64,000 bases of DNA from AC-32 sp963736055 (GTDB taxonomy: Bacteria > Actinomycetota > Thermoleophilia > Gaiellales > Gaiellaceae): the NCBI GenBank assembly GCA_963736055.1, contig CAVTNM010000008.1:1364001-1428000 (forward strand), read 5' to 3'. Positions 51,515 through 60,803 of the stretch are shown here, piece after piece. The position numbers and the translations under genes are program-made. The notes below the pieces were generated by a model. The model made no database searches. It was not told the DNA's origin and saw only the letters and a list, made by a program, of their open reading frames with translations. Numbering within the stretch: position 1 is the first letter of the stretch; each line of letters begins with the position of its first letter.

Positions 51515-52637
51515 GTGAACGCCTCGGATCTGTTTGCCGCTGACGAAATCGAGCGGGCGCGCCGGTACCACCGTCCGCTCTACCTCGCCCTGGGAGTGGA
51601 CCTCGCGCTCCGGATCGCACTGCTGGCCGTGATCGCGTTCGGGCCGCCGGGAGACTGGCTCTGGGATCTGACCTCTGGAGCCTGGTGGGCCCGCACGCTC
51701 GAGCTCACCGCACTCGTGCTCGCGGTGGTCGTCCTCGTGCGGCTGCCGCTCTCGGCCTGGCGCGGCTGGTCGTACGAGCGGCGCTGGGGCTTCTCGACCC
51801 AGTCGCTGCGCAGCTGGCTCTGGGACGTGGTCAAGGGCCTGGCGATCGGCGCCGCGATCACCGGGCTCGGGCTCGTCGCGCTGATCGGCGCCGCCCGTGC
51901 GTGGCCGGGCTGGTGGCCGCTCGTGGCCGCACCCGGAGCAGCGCTCCTGACGCTCGTGCTCAGCCTGTTCGCGCCGATCCTGTTCGAGCGCCTCTTCAAC
52001 CGCTTCTGGCCGCTGCCCGACGCCGAGCTGGCCCGCGAGCTGCGCGACCTGTCCGAGCGCGCGGGCGTGCCGGTGCGCACGATGCTCGTCGCCGACGCGA
52101 GCCGGCGCACGCGCAAGCACAACGCTTACGTCTCGGGGCTCGGGCCCACGCGGAGGCTCGTCCTCTACGACACGCTGCTCGAGGACGCCTCGGTCGGAGA
52201 GCTCCGCGGCGTGGTCGCCCACGAGCTCGGGCACCGGCGCTTCCGGCACGTGGCGGCCGGGACGGCGCTCGGCATGGCCGGCTCGGTGGCGGCGGTCCTG
52301 ATCCTGTGGGGGCTCCTCTCCTGGCCCTGGCTTCTCTCGGCGGCAAGTGCATCGGGGCCCGGCGATCCGCGGGTGGTGCCGCTGGTCCTGCTCGTGCTCC
52401 TGCTGCTCGAGCTCGGCGCGCTTCCGTTCGAGACCTGGGTCTCGCGCAGGTGGGAGCGGACGGCCGACCGCTTCGCGCTCGAGCTGACGGGCGACGGCGA
52501 CGCGCTGGAGCAGATGCACCGCCGGCTCGCGCTCGCGAACCTCGCCGACCTCGACCCGCCCGCCGCTCCTCTATGCGCTCCTCTTCACCCATCCGACGCC
52601 GCCGGAGCGGATCGCGGCAGCCAGAATGAGCCGATGA
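51515..52637 (+). pseudogene. Ste24/M48-family membrane metalloprotease, one frame break near the end
   Basis: From GTG 51515 the protein starts NASDLFAADEIERARRYHRP and has about six hydrophobic segments, with WRGWSYERRWGFSTQSLRSW as in CAAX proteases of the Ste24 type. The zinc site is VAHELGHRRFRH and the third ligand Glu is expected in WERTADRFALELTG. An extra C near 52560 breaks the frame; beyond it PPLLYALLFTHPTPPERIAA is the conserved end, stopping at 52637. Joined, about 374 residues. Likely cleaves membrane-bound substrates. Its stop overlaps the start of the cation transporter. Confidence 0.75.
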
Positions 52638-53523
52638 GCCACCGCACGAGCACACGACCGCGCGCCGTCCTCTCGCGATCGCACTGACGCTGATCCTCGG
52701 CCTGATGGTGGCCGAGGTCGTCGCCGCGTTCGTCGCCGGCTCTCTCGCGCTCTTCGCCGACGCGGGCCACATGCTCACCGACGCCGCCGCGCTCGCTCTG
52801 GCTCTCGGGGCGGCGACGTACGCCGGCCGGCCCGCCCGGGGGCGCTGGACGTTCGGGTTCCGCCGGCTCGAGATTCTCGCCGCGCACGTGAACGGGATCA
52901 CGCTGCTGGTCGTCGGCGTCCTGATCGTCTACGGCGCGATCCGGCGGCTCCTGAATCCGGTCGACGTGCGGGGCGGGCTCGTGCTGGCCGTCGCGCTGGC
53001 GGGGATCGCGGTCAACCTCGTCGCCGCCGCGCTGCTCGCGCGTCCGAGCCGCGAGAGCCTGAACGTCCGCGGGGCCTTCCTGCACGTGGCCACCGACCTG
53101 GCCGCCTTCGCCGGCACCGCGGTCGCGGGCGGGATCATCCTCGCGACCGGCTGGAACCGCGCCGACCCGGTCGCGAGCCTCGTCGTGGCCGGGCTGATCT
53201 TCTGGTCGAGCTGGAACCTGCTGCGCGAGTCGACGCGGATCCTGCTCGAGGTCGCGCCGAGCGAGCCGCGCGAGGTCGCCGAGGCGATGCTCGCCGTCCC
53301 GGAGGTGGTCGAGGTGCACGATCTGCACGTCTGGACTGTCGGAAGCGGCTTTCCGTCGCTCTCCGCGCACGTGCTCGTCGAGCCGGGCTCGGACTGCCAC
53401 GCCATCCGCCTGCGGCTCGCGACCCTTCTCCGGGAGCGGTTCGACCTCGGCCACTCGACCCTCCAGGTCGAGCACGCGCCCGCGCGCCCGCGCGAAAGCA
53501 GCTTGCCGCTCGCCTCGCGTTAG
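52634..53523 (+). pseudogene. Cation diffusion facilitator (Zn/Co/Cd efflux), frame break near the N-terminus
   Basis: ATG 52634 starts MSH, but the matching N-terminus EHTTARRPLAIALTLILGL lies in another frame; the break is near 52645. From ATG 52705 the rest is intact: SLALFADAGHMLTDAAALAL (the HxxxD metal site of TM2), SLNVRGAFLHVATDLAAFAG (second site in TM5) and the cytoplasmic VVEVHDLHVWTVGSGFPSLS domain. About 290 residues, six TM. It exchanges Zn2+ or similar for protons. If the break is real, a shortened protein from 52705 would lose most of TM1. Confidence 0.8.
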
Positions 53524-53549
53524 AGGAGCTTCTCCCAGCCTGAGGCCTT

Positions 53550-53576
53550 GTGCCGCCGAAGCGCGCTGTGCGGCAC
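53550..53576 (+). terminator. Hairpin after the cation-efflux gene
   Basis: GTGCCGC and GCGGCAC pair around a 13-base loop, 27 bases past the stop; a second small hairpin, CGTAGCC/GGCTACG, follows at 53601-53617. No U-tract. Possible terminator pair in the 171-base gap. Confidence 0.35.
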
Positions 53577-53694
53577 GTGGACGGCGTCCTCAGTCGCACC
53601 CGTAGCCTCCGGCTACGAGCACTCCCTGCGTCCTTGCCACGCACCGCCCATCGCACTCCGGCGACGAAGCATCAGGCTGGAATAAGCTCCGACC

Positions 53695-54426
53695 GTGGCG
53701 GGGCTCGAGGGCAAGACCGCGATCGTCACCGGCGCCTCGAGCGGGATCGGTGCCGCCATCGCCCGTGCCCTGACGGGAGCAGGCGTGCGCGTCGCGGGAG
53801 GCGCCAGGAGGAGCGGGCAGCTGGAGACCGAGATCGCCCTCGAGCTCGACGTGACCGATCGGGCAAGCTGCGAGCGCTTCGTCGAGGAGGCCGCGGGAGC
53901 GCTCGGCGGGCTCGACATCCTGGTCAACAACGCCGGCCTCGGGCTCGGTCGCGAGCCCTTCGACGCGAGCAACGAGGAGGAGGAGGAGGTCGTGCTCGAG
54001 ACGAACGTGCACGGTCTCCTGCGGATGACCCGGCTCTGCCTGCCGCATCTGCGCGACGGCGGGCACATCGTGAACATGGGCTCGATCGCGGGCCGCCAGG
54101 CGTACGAGAACGCTGCGGTCTACGTGGCCTCGAAGTACGCCGTGCGCGGGTTCACCTACGCGCTGCGCGAGGATCTCCTGGGCCGGCCGATCCGTCTCAC
54201 CACGGTCGACCCGGGCCTGGTCGAGTCGAACTTCTCGCGCGTGCGCTTCCGCGGCGACGAGGAGAAGGCCGGCGCGGTGTACGCCAACGTCGAGCCGCTG
54301 CGCCCCGACGACGTGGCCGAGTGCGTCCTGTTCGCGCTGACGCGGCCCGCGCACGTCAACGTCGACGAGCTCGTGGTCAAGGCCCTCGCCCAGTCGAGCC
54401 CGGTTCGCATCGTCCGGGACGCCTAG
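53695..54426 (+). CDS. Short-chain dehydrogenase/reductase
   Basis: 243 residues from GTG 53695. Classical SDR: cofactor loop TGASSGIGAAIARAL, DILVNNAGLG, the catalytic Ser in NMGSIAGRQ and YxxxK in YVASKYAVRGF. ELDVTDRASC after the second strand suggests the Asp-containing turn typical of NAD(H)/NADP(H) adenine contact. Substrate unknown. Its stop TAG shares a base with the GTG of the next gene. Confidence 0.88.
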   Translation: MAGLEGKTAIVTGASSGIGAAIARALTGAGVRVAGGARRSGQLETEIALELDVTDRASCERFVEEAAGALGGLDILVNNAGLGLGREPFDASNEEEEEVVLETNVHGLLRMTRLCLPHLRDGGHIVNMGSIAGRQAYENAAVYVASKYAVRGFTYALREDLLGRPIRLTTVDPGLVESNFSRVRFRGDEEKAGAVYANVEPLRPDDVAECVLFALTRPAHVNVDELVVKALAQSSPVRIVRDA

Positions 54427-56501
54427 TGCCCATCACGATCCTCGAGGGCTCGCACTTCTGCATCTGCGACGAGCGCGGGGACATCGACGGCGAAACGCAA
54501 GGCCTGTTCGCCGACGACACGCGCTTCCTCTCGCTGCTACGCCTGACCGTCAACGGCGAGAAGCCGCTGCTGCTCTCGTTCGGCAAGGTCGAGTACTTCT
54601 CCGCGGCCTTCTACCTGCGCAACCCGCTGGCGGGCGGGCTGCCTCAGGACTCGGTCTCGATCATCCGCCACCGCTTCGTGGGCGAGGGCATGCAGGACCG
54701 GATCGTCGTCCAGAACCAGGCGATGGAACCCCTTTCGTTCGAGCTGGCCCTCGAGCTCGCGACCGACTTCGCGGACATTCTCTCGGTCAAGGAGCACGAC
54801 TTCGCGCTCGGAGATCCCGCGCGCGCGCGGCCGCTGCCGCCGCGGGTCCAGGGCCGCTACGAGGAGGAGCACAACCAGTTCGTGCTCGACGAAGCCGGGG
54901 CGGAGGTCGAGGACAGCGCGAGCACGCAGGTGATCCTGACCCAGCGCGGACAGGTCGAGGACGGCAAGGTCGTCTTCAGGCTGGAGCTGGAGCCCCGCGA
55001 GAGCTGGGAGCTGCGGCTCGACATCCTCGCCTCGATCGACGGCGACGTCATCGCGCCGCGCATTGCGGAGCGCCGCTTCGGCGAGGAGCTCACACGCGTG
55101 CGCGAGTCGCTCGCCTCCTGGCAGCTGCGGGTGCCGCAGATCCGCGCGGACTGGGACCTGATCGCGAGCTCGTTCTTCCAGTCGGTGTCGGACCTCGCCT
55201 CGCTCCGGATGCGAGGTGCCGGGCGCACAGGCCGGATGCCCGCGGCCGGAATGCCCTGGTTCATGACCGTCTTCGGGCGCGACACGATCATCACCTGCCT
55301 GCAGACGCTGCTCTTCGGGCCGGAGCTGGCGCGCACCGCGCTGGAGGTGCTCGCGGAGCTCCAGGCCCGCGAGGACAACCCCGACGTGGACGCCGAGCCG
55401 GGCAAGATCGTCCACGAGCTACGCGCGGGGAAGGCCGCGAAGAACTGGTTCCGCACCTACTACGGCACCGCCGACGCAACGCCGCTCTACCTCGTGCTGC
55501 TCTCGGAGGTCTGGCGCTGGACCGACGACTCGTCGTTCGTCCGCTCGCTGAAGGACCCGGCGCTGAAGGCGCTCGCCTGGATCGACGAGTACGGCGACCG
55601 TGACGGCGACGGCTTCGTCGAGTACGAGCGGAGGACTCCCCGCGGGCTCGAGAACCAGTCGTGGAAGGACTCCGGCGACTCGCAGCGCTTCCACGACGGG
55701 TCGATCGCCCGGGCCCCGATCGCTCCCGTGGAGGTGCAGGGGTACGTCTACGACGCGAAGCTGCGTACGGCCGAGCTCGCCCGCGAGGTCTGGCGCGACC
55801 GCCCTCTCGCGGACCGGCTCGAGCGGGAGGCCGAAGAGCTCAAGCGAGCTTTCAACGACAAGTTCTGGACCGATGCCCACGGCGGCCACTACGTCCTCGC
55901 CCTCGACGGCGAGAAGCGGCAGGTCGACTCGCTCTGCTCGAACGTCGGGCACCTGCTCTGGAGCGGGATCGTCCCGCAGGAGCGGGTGGACGCCGTCGTC
56001 GACGCCCTGATGGGCGAGGAGCTCTGGTCGGGTTGGGGCGTGCGGACGATGTCGACCGGCGACGCCGGCTACAACCCGCTCTCGTACCACAACGGCACGG
56101 TCTGGCCCCACGACAACTCCCTGATCGCGCACGGGCTCGCGCGACAGGCGCGCTGGCCGGAGGCGCAGCGGATCGTCCGCCGCATGCTCGGCGCCTCGCA
56201 GCACTTCGGCTTCCAGCTACCCGAGGTCTTTGCCGGCCTCCCACGCTCCGAGACTCCGTTTCCGATCGCCTACCCGACCGCGGCGCGGCCGCAGGCGTGG
56301 GCGGCGGGCACGCCGGTGCTCCTGCTTCAGGTGCTCCTCGGGCTGGAGCCCGACCGGCGCCGGCACCGGCTCGAGACGCTCGCGCCCGAGGAGCTGCCGT
56401 CGTGGGCGGGCCGATCGTTGCGCCTCACCGGGCTGCGCGCGTTCGATCGCCAGTGGGACGTGCGCGTCGACCACGGTCACGTCACAGTGGACGAGGCATG
56501 A
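54426..56501 (+). CDS. Glycogen-debranching-type (amylo-alpha-1,6-glucosidase) six-hairpin hydrolase
   Basis: 691 residues from GTG 54426. The N-terminal GDE_N-like domain shows ICDERGDIDGETQGLFADDT and FLSLLRLTVNG; the C-terminal (alpha/alpha)6 barrel shows AAGMPWFMTVFGRDTIITCL, GDRDGDGFVEYERRTPRGLE, NQSWKDSGDS and GYNPLSYHNGTVWPHDNSLI. Acids in the WKDSGDS and NGTVWPHD areas are the usual catalytic region. It trims alpha-1,6 branches or a related glucan or compatible solute. It is followed, after three hairpins, by a glycosyltransferase, so a storage or compatible carbohydrate is likely. Confidence 0.85.
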   Translation: MPITILEGSHFCICDERGDIDGETQGLFADDTRFLSLLRLTVNGEKPLLLSFGKVEYFSAAFYLRNPLAGGLPQDSVSIIRHRFVGEGMQDRIVVQNQAMEPLSFELALELATDFADILSVKEHDFALGDPARARPLPPRVQGRYEEEHNQFVLDEAGAEVEDSASTQVILTQRGQVEDGKVVFRLELEPRESWELRLDILASIDGDVIAPRIAERRFGEELTRVRESLASWQLRVPQIRADWDLIASSFFQSVSDLASLRMRGAGRTGRMPAAGMPWFMTVFGRDTIITCLQTLLFGPELARTALEVLAELQAREDNPDVDAEPGKIVHELRAGKAAKNWFRTYYGTADATPLYLVLLSEVWRWTDDSSFVRSLKDPALKALAWIDEYGDRDGDGFVEYERRTPRGLENQSWKDSGDSQRFHDGSIARAPIAPVEVQGYVYDAKLRTAELAREVWRDRPLADRLEREAEELKRAFNDKFWTDAHGGHYVLALDGEKRQVDSLCSNVGHLLWSGIVPQERVDAVVDALMGEELWSGWGVRTMSTGDAGYNPLSYHNGTVWPHDNSLIAHGLARQARWPEAQRIVRRMLGASQHFGFQLPEVFAGLPRSETPFPIAYPTAARPQAWAAGTPVLLLQVLLGLEPDRRRHRLETLAPEELPSWAGRSLRLTGLRAFDRQWDVRVDHGHVTVDEA

Positions 56502-56524
56502 ACGTCGCTCTCCTCCGGCTCGCT

Positions 56525-56555
56525 CCCGCGGGGGAAACCAGGTTTCCCCCGCGGG
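56525..56555. repeat. Perfect inverted repeat 1 (15-base arms)
   Basis: CCCGCGGGGGAAACC and its exact reverse complement are separated by a single A. It lies 24 bases after the debranching-enzyme stop. The core GGGGAAACC/GGTTTCCCC recurs in the next hairpin, so both may be copies of one palindromic element, or act as terminator. Confidence 0.6.
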
Positions 56556-56575
56556 CCCCCTTCTTAGAGTCCACC

Positions 56576-56601
56576 GTGGGGGAACCTCCCGGTTTCCCCA
56601 C
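56576..56601. repeat. Imperfect inverted repeat 2 (11-base arms)
   Basis: GTGGGGGAACC and GGTTTCCCCAC pair with one mismatch around TCCC. Same core as the repeat at 56525-56555, which argues for a shared origin. Confidence 0.5.
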
Positions 56602-56613
56602 ACCCCTTCCCCC

Positions 56614-56644
56614 CGCTCATGGGGCAAAGTGCGCCCCATGAGCG
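56614..56644 (+). promoter_or_regulatory. Hairpin 3, burying the glycosyltransferase start codon
   Basis: CGCTCATGGGGC pairs perfectly with GCCCCATGAGCG across a seven-base loop. The second arm contains the ATG at 56638-56640 of the glycosyltransferase gene, and no Shine-Dalgarno is seen. In mRNA this 12-base stem would hide the start codon, so translation may depend on opening of the stem. Confidence 0.5.
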
Positions 56645-57684
56645 ACCAACAGCCGCTCCGCATCGCGATCCTGAGCCCGCCGTGGTTCCCGGTTCCGCCC
56701 ACTGGCTACGGCGGGATCGAGTGGATCGTGTCGCTCCTGGCCGACGGGCTGACCGACGAGGGCCACGAGGTGACGATCTTCGCCTCCGGCGACTCGCGCT
56801 CGAGGGCGACGCTCGCCTGGGTCTACGAGCACGCCCCCAGCGAGCTGATCGGTCGGAGCCTCCCCGAAATGCGGCACACCCTGCTCGCCTACGAGCGCGC
56901 CGCCGAGTTCGACGTCATCAACGACCACACCGGGCCGCTCGGCGCGGTGCTCGGCGGGCTCGTCGAGACGCCGGTCGTGCACACGGTGCACGGGCCGCTC
57001 GACGGCGACCCCGGGCAGGTCTACGAGTCGATCGGGCGCGTCGCGCCGAAGGTCGGCCTGATCTCGCTCTCGCTGAACCAGCGCCTGCCGAAGCCGGATC
57101 TCAACTGGGTCGCCAACATTCCCAACGCGCTCGACCTCGAGCACTACCCGTGCCAGCCGCACCGCGGCGACTACCTGCTCTTCGTCGGGCGCATGAACCA
57201 CGAGAAGGGCGCGCACCGGGCGATCGCGGTCGCAATGGAGCTGGGGCTGCCGCTGAAGCTCGCCGGCAAGGTGCGCGAGGCCAAGGAACAGGAGTACTTT
57301 GCGGAGTTCGTGGAGCCGCACCTCGGCAGGAACGGGATCGAGTACCTCGGCGAGGTCAACCACGGCGTGAAGGTGGAGCTGCTCCAGGACGCCCGTGCGA
57401 CGCTGTTCCCGATCGAGTGGGAGGAGCCGTTCGGGCTCGTCATGATCGAGTCGATGGCGTGCGGCACACCGGTGATCGCGACCCGGTACGGCGCCGTGCC
57501 GGAAGTAATCGACCAGGGCCAGGGCGGGGTGATCGTCGACGATTACCGCCAGATTCCCGAGGCTCTCGAGCAGGCGGACGCGATCGACCCCCTCGATTGC
57601 CGGCGCTTCGCGGAAGAGCATTTCGCGCCGGAGCGCATGGTCGGCGACTATGTGCGGGCGTACCGGGAGGCCGTCGCCGCGTGA
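56638..57684 (+). CDS. Glycosyltransferase family 4 protein
   Basis: 348 residues. The GT-B N-terminal domain begins RIAILSPPWFPVPPTGYGGI (nucleotide-sugar enzymes of the GT4 type) and contains VVHTVHGPLDGDP. The C-terminal domain has LLFVGRMNHEKGAHRAIAVA, then FPIEWEEPFGLVMIESMACG with the conserved ExxxxxxxE pair, and TPVIATRYGAVPEVI. It should move a sugar from a nucleotide or activated donor, cytoplasmic side. It resembles actinobacterial GT4 proteins of glycogen or glucosylglycerate metabolism, but acceptor and donor are unknown. Confidence 0.85.
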   Translation: MSDQQPLRIAILSPPWFPVPPTGYGGIEWIVSLLADGLTDEGHEVTIFASGDSRSRATLAWVYEHAPSELIGRSLPEMRHTLLAYERAAEFDVINDHTGPLGAVLGGLVETPVVHTVHGPLDGDPGQVYESIGRVAPKVGLISLSLNQRLPKPDLNWVANIPNALDLEHYPCQPHRGDYLLFVGRMNHEKGAHRAIAVAMELGLPLKLAGKVREAKEQEYFAEFVEPHLGRNGIEYLGEVNHGVKVELLQDARATLFPIEWEEPFGLVMIESMACGTPVIATRYGAVPEVIDQGQGGVIVDDYRQIPEALEQADAIDPLDCRRFAEEHFAPERMVGDYVRAYREAVAA

Positions 57685-58640
57685 GGGTCGCGGCCGTTCT
57701 GGCCGTGGCGCTGGCCCTCGGGGCCGGGGGAGCCGCGGCGCGGGTCTCGCCGCCGAGCTACGCGCTCCCGTCCTGGTCGCCGGACGGGCAGAACCTCGCG
57801 TTCGCCTCGGCGAGCGGTCCTCGGGGCGCGGTCGTCACCGCCGCCGCGGCCGGAGGCTCGCTGCGCCGGCTGTCGCTGACCGGCGCGCTCTCGCAGGTCG
57901 TCTGGTCGCCGCGCGGCCGCCGGATCGCCTACGGGTCGCATGGGAAGGTGTTCGTGATCCGGAACGACGGCAAGCAGCGCCACGCCGTCGGAAACGGGGT
58001 CGAGGCAGCCTGGGCTCCCGACGGCAGCCGCCTCGCCTTCGTCCAGAGCGCCCTCGGCGGCCCGGTCGTGAGCGTCGACGTCAGCGGCTCCGGCCGGAAG
58101 AGGCTCACGAGCGGGCGCTTCGACCACGGGCCGGCGTGGTCTCCGGACGGGAGCCGGATCGCGTTCTCGCGTGCGACCGCGATCGGCGGGCTCGAGAGCA
58201 TCTACCTCGTCGAGGCGGACGGCACCGGCCTGCGCGCGCTCGGGCCGCAGGGATCGTCGCCGTCGTGGTCGCCCGACGGCCGCTCGCTCGCGTTCTGGCA
58301 GCGGAACCAGGAGGGAGTCGTGCTGGCGGTCTTCAGCTTCGCCGACTCCCAGGTGCGGCGGGTGACGAGGACGTTCGCCGCCTACAGCCGGGCGGCTCGC
58401 TGGTCGCCGGACGGCTCGCGCCTGCTCTTGACGGTGTGCGGGGCCTTCGGCGCATGCCGCCTCGACGTGGCCACGGCCGACGGGAGCGCGGTGACCCGGC
58501 TCGGCCCGGGCAGCGATCCGGCCTGGTCGCCGGACGGCTCCAAGATCGCGTTCGTCCAGCGCCGCCTCTGCCGCGGCTGGAGCGTGTTCACCGCGCGGGC
58601 CGACGGAACCGGCCTCCGCCGGATCACTCCGTGCCGCTAG
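57681..58640 (+). CDS. Exported TolB/PD40-type beta-propeller protein
   Basis: 319 residues from GTG 57681, overlapping the glycosyltransferase gene by 4 bases. A signal-like start (VAAVLAVALALGAGGAAARV) is followed by about six repeats of the form SWSPDGxxLAF (for example LPSWSPDGQNLAFAS, PAWSPDGSRIAFSR, PAWSPDGSKIAFVQ). These PD40 repeats form a propeller; there is no protease or other domain. Function unknown; such proteins often act as binding scaffolds outside the membrane. Confidence 0.8.
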   Translation: MRVAAVLAVALALGAGGAAARVSPPSYALPSWSPDGQNLAFASASGPRGAVVTAAAAGGSLRRLSLTGALSQVVWSPRGRRIAYGSHGKVFVIRNDGKQRHAVGNGVEAAWAPDGSRLAFVQSALGGPVVSVDVSGSGRKRLTSGRFDHGPAWSPDGSRIAFSRATAIGGLESIYLVEADGTGLRALGPQGSSPSWSPDGRSLAFWQRNQEGVVLAVFSFADSQVRRVTRTFAAYSRAARWSPDGSRLLLTVCGAFGACRLDVATADGSAVTRLGPGSDPAWSPDGSKIAFVQRRLCRGWSVFTARADGTGLRRITPCR

Positions 58641-58658
58641 TGTCGGCCGCCGGAAGGG

Positions 58659-59921
58659 TCACGACACGGCCTCGAGCACCGGCTCGACCGCCGCAGGCCC
58701 CTCCTCGCGGCGGCGCAGGTGGCGAACGCTGGGAACGCAGAGCGCTGCGATCGTCGAGGCGGTGCCGAGCACTCCGGCCAGCCAGAGTGCCTGCGTGAGC
58801 CCGATCGCGTCGGCGGTCGGGCCCGCGAGCGAGAGCCCGAGGGGTATGAAGACGATCGAGCCGAGTGCGTCGTACGCCGAGACGCGGGAGAGCTTCGCGA
58901 GCGGGATGTGCTCCTGCAACGCCGTCGCCCAGGTGATGCTGAAGATCTCCAGCCCCATGCCGGCCACGAAGTAGCCGGCCGCGATCACCGGCGTCGAGCG
59001 CAGGCTGGCGAGGAAGAAGATGGGTAGCGCCGCCGGCAGGAAGGCACCCATGCCGGCGAGCAGGAGGCGCTTCGGTCGGTAGCGCAGCATCAAGAGCCCG
59101 CCGACCAGCAGCCCGGCCCCTTGGCAGGCGAGGATGAGGCCCCACGAGGCTGCGCCGCCGAGGTACTGCTTCGCCACGAGCGGGCCGAGCACCATCGTGG
59201 CGCCCATCCACACGGTGTTGCCGACGGCCGCCGCGGCGACGACCGCCCACAGCCAGGTGCGCGACGTGAACTCGCTCCAGCCCTCGGCCAGCTCGCGCAG
59301 CACGCTCGGCGCCTGCAGGCGCGTGGCCCGGCGTAGCCGCATCGCCGCCAGCACGGCCGCGCTCGCCGCGTACGTGGCGCCGTCGAAGGCCAGCGCCCAG
59401 CCCGGGCCGGCGGTCGCCACGAGCACGCCGCCGAGCGCGGCGCCGAAGATGTTCGTGCCGTTCTTCGTCATCCCGAGGAGGGCATTTGCCTGCTGGAGCA
59501 GTCCCGGGCGCACCGTCTCGGGCACGAGCCCCTGCGAGGCGGGGAAGAAGAAGGCCATCGAGATCCCCCGTGCCACCTGGAGCACGATCAGCTGCCAGAG
59601 CTCTGCATGGTGGGTCAGGATCAGGACCGCGATCGCCCCCTGGGCGGCGGCGCTGAGGAGGTTGGACCCGACCATCACCAGGTGACGCGGGAGCCGGTCC
59701 GCGAAGACGCCGCCGAAGAGGACGAGCAGGAGCTGCGGCACCCACATCGCGGTCAGGACCAGGCCGAGATCGGTCTTCGACCCGGTCAGGTCGAGGACGG
59801 CGAACGCGAGCGCGATCGGCGCCACGGCCGACCCGAGGAGGGAGACGAGCTGACCCGTGAAGAGGAGCCGGAACTCGCGCTCGGCAAGCGGCCCCAGCGG
59901 GCCGGAGTCACGCAGCTTCAG
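58659..59921 (-). CDS. MFS transporter (enterobactin-exporter/ EntS-like type), non-standard start
   Basis: About 420 residues with 10-12 hydrophobic segments, LGLVLTAMWVPQLLLVLFGG and FADRLPRHLVMVGSNLLSAA being the typical first-loop region of drug:H+ antiporters, and GTNIFGAALGGVLVATAGPG the mid part. GTG 59825 is the first standard start but would lose TM1 (FRLLFTGQLVSLLGSAVAPI). The frame is open upstream to 59921, where CTG follows a GGGAGA, overlapping the MBL gene. Substrate unknown; exports small molecules. Confidence 0.75.
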   Translation of the reverse strand: MKLRDSGPLGPLAEREFRLLFTGQLVSLLGSAVAPIALAFAVLDLTGSKTDLGLVLTAMWVPQLLLVLFGGVFADRLPRHLVMVGSNLLSAAAQGAIAVLILTHHAELWQLIVLQVARGISMAFFFPASQGLVPETVRPGLLQQANALLGMTKNGTNIFGAALGGVLVATAGPGWALAFDGATYAASAAVLAAMRLRRATRLQAPSVLRELAEGWSEFTSRTWLWAVVAAAAVGNTVWMGATMVLGPLVAKQYLGGAASWGLILACQGAGLLVGGLLMLRYRPKRLLLAGMGAFLPAALPIFFLASLRSTPVIAAGYFVAGMGLEIFSITWATALQEHIPLAKLSRVSAYDALGSIVFIPLGLSLAGPTADAIGLTQALWLAGVLGTASTIAALCVPSVRHLRRREEGPAAVEPVLEAVS

Positions 59922-60753
59922 CGCGCTTCTCCCAGTATCGCTTCAGCCCGGCATACGACTGCCAGAACGGCATCGCCCGGTCGTACGACTCGCGGTCGGG
60001 GCCGAGCTCGGCGCCAGCCAGCTCTCCGAACTCCTCCTCGCTCGCGCCCTGGCCGACCCAGGCCGACCAGCGCTCGAGCCGCTCTCGCAGGTCCTGCAGA
60101 TGGCGCTCCGGGTCCTCGGCGACGCCGAAATGGATCAGCGCGAGCCGCTCGGGCGCGCGCTGCAGGATCGCGTCGATCGTCGCTCCCCAGGCCTCGAGGT
60201 CGATCTCCGGCGGCGGTGTCGGCGGCAGCACGGCGCTGTTGGGAAGGATGCGCACCCCGGCCGCGTCGCCGGCATAGAGCGTCCCATCGCCTGCCAGGTA
60301 GCAGACGTGGTGAGAAGCGTGGCCGGGGGAGGGGAAGCACTCGAGACCGACGACCTTCTCTCCGGCCACGACCAGGTTCTCCTCCGGTACCGGCGCCAGC
60401 TCGCCCCAGAGCGTGTCGAACTCCTCTCCGTAGAGCCGCCGCGCGCTGGCTTCCAGGCGCGAGGGGTCGGCCAGGTGCGGGGCGCCGATCGCGGAGACGT
60501 GCACCGTCAGCCCGGGATGCTCCCGCACGAGCACCCCGGCGGCGCCGGCATGGTCGAGGTGGATGTGCGAGAGCAGGAGGTGGCGCAGATCGCACAGCGC
60601 GAGGCCGCGATCGGCCAGGCGCGCCTTCAGCTCGCCCACGCAGGTGGTGGGCCCGCAGTCGAAGAGCGCGGGCCCGTCCTCGGTCTCGACGAGGTACGAG
60701 CCGATCACGCGCTCGCGGCCGAGATGGCGCAGATCTAGCGGTTCCGGCGGCAT
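59908..60753 (-). CDS. Metallo-beta-lactamase-fold hydrolase
   Basis: 281 residues. The zinc motif SHIHLDHAGAAG holds the HxHxDH site; further ligands are SPGHASHHVCYL and YAGDAAGVR, with the last His in ALIHFGV. It hydrolyses an ester, thioester or lactone bond; RNase Z or lactonase specificity cannot be read. Its stop overlaps the probable start of the MFS gene, so they form one unit. Confidence 0.85.
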   Translation of the reverse strand: MPPEPLDLRHLGRERVIGSYLVETEDGPALFDCGPTTCVGELKARLADRGLALCDLRHLLLSHIHLDHAGAAGVLVREHPGLTVHVSAIGAPHLADPSRLEASARRLYGEEFDTLWGELAPVPEENLVVAGEKVVGLECFPSPGHASHHVCYLAGDGTLYAGDAAGVRILPNSAVLPPTPPPEIDLEAWGATIDAILQRAPERLALIHFGVAEDPERHLQDLRERLERWSAWVGQGASEEEFGELAGAELGPDRESYDRAMPFWQSYAGLKRYWEKRAEAA

Positions 60754-60766
60754 CCGGAAGATCGTA

Positions 60767-60797
60767 GCGAGGGGCGGGACGCGGTCCCGCCCCTCGC
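60767..60797 (-). terminator. Strong hairpin after the exported-protein gene
   Basis: GCGAGGGGCGGGAC and GTCCCGCCCCTCGC form a perfect 14-base stem around GCG, seven bases past the stop of the minus-strand gene at 60804. No long U-tract. Best terminator candidate in this part. Confidence 0.6.
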
Positions 60798-60803
60798 GGA
60801 GAG

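Noticed and set aside
49139..52519. Minus-strand open frame of 1126 codons over the FtsH-like and Ste24-like genes
   Set aside because: Shadow of the FtsH-like gene in another frame and antisense to the protease gene; low-complexity Arg/Gly/Ala composition.
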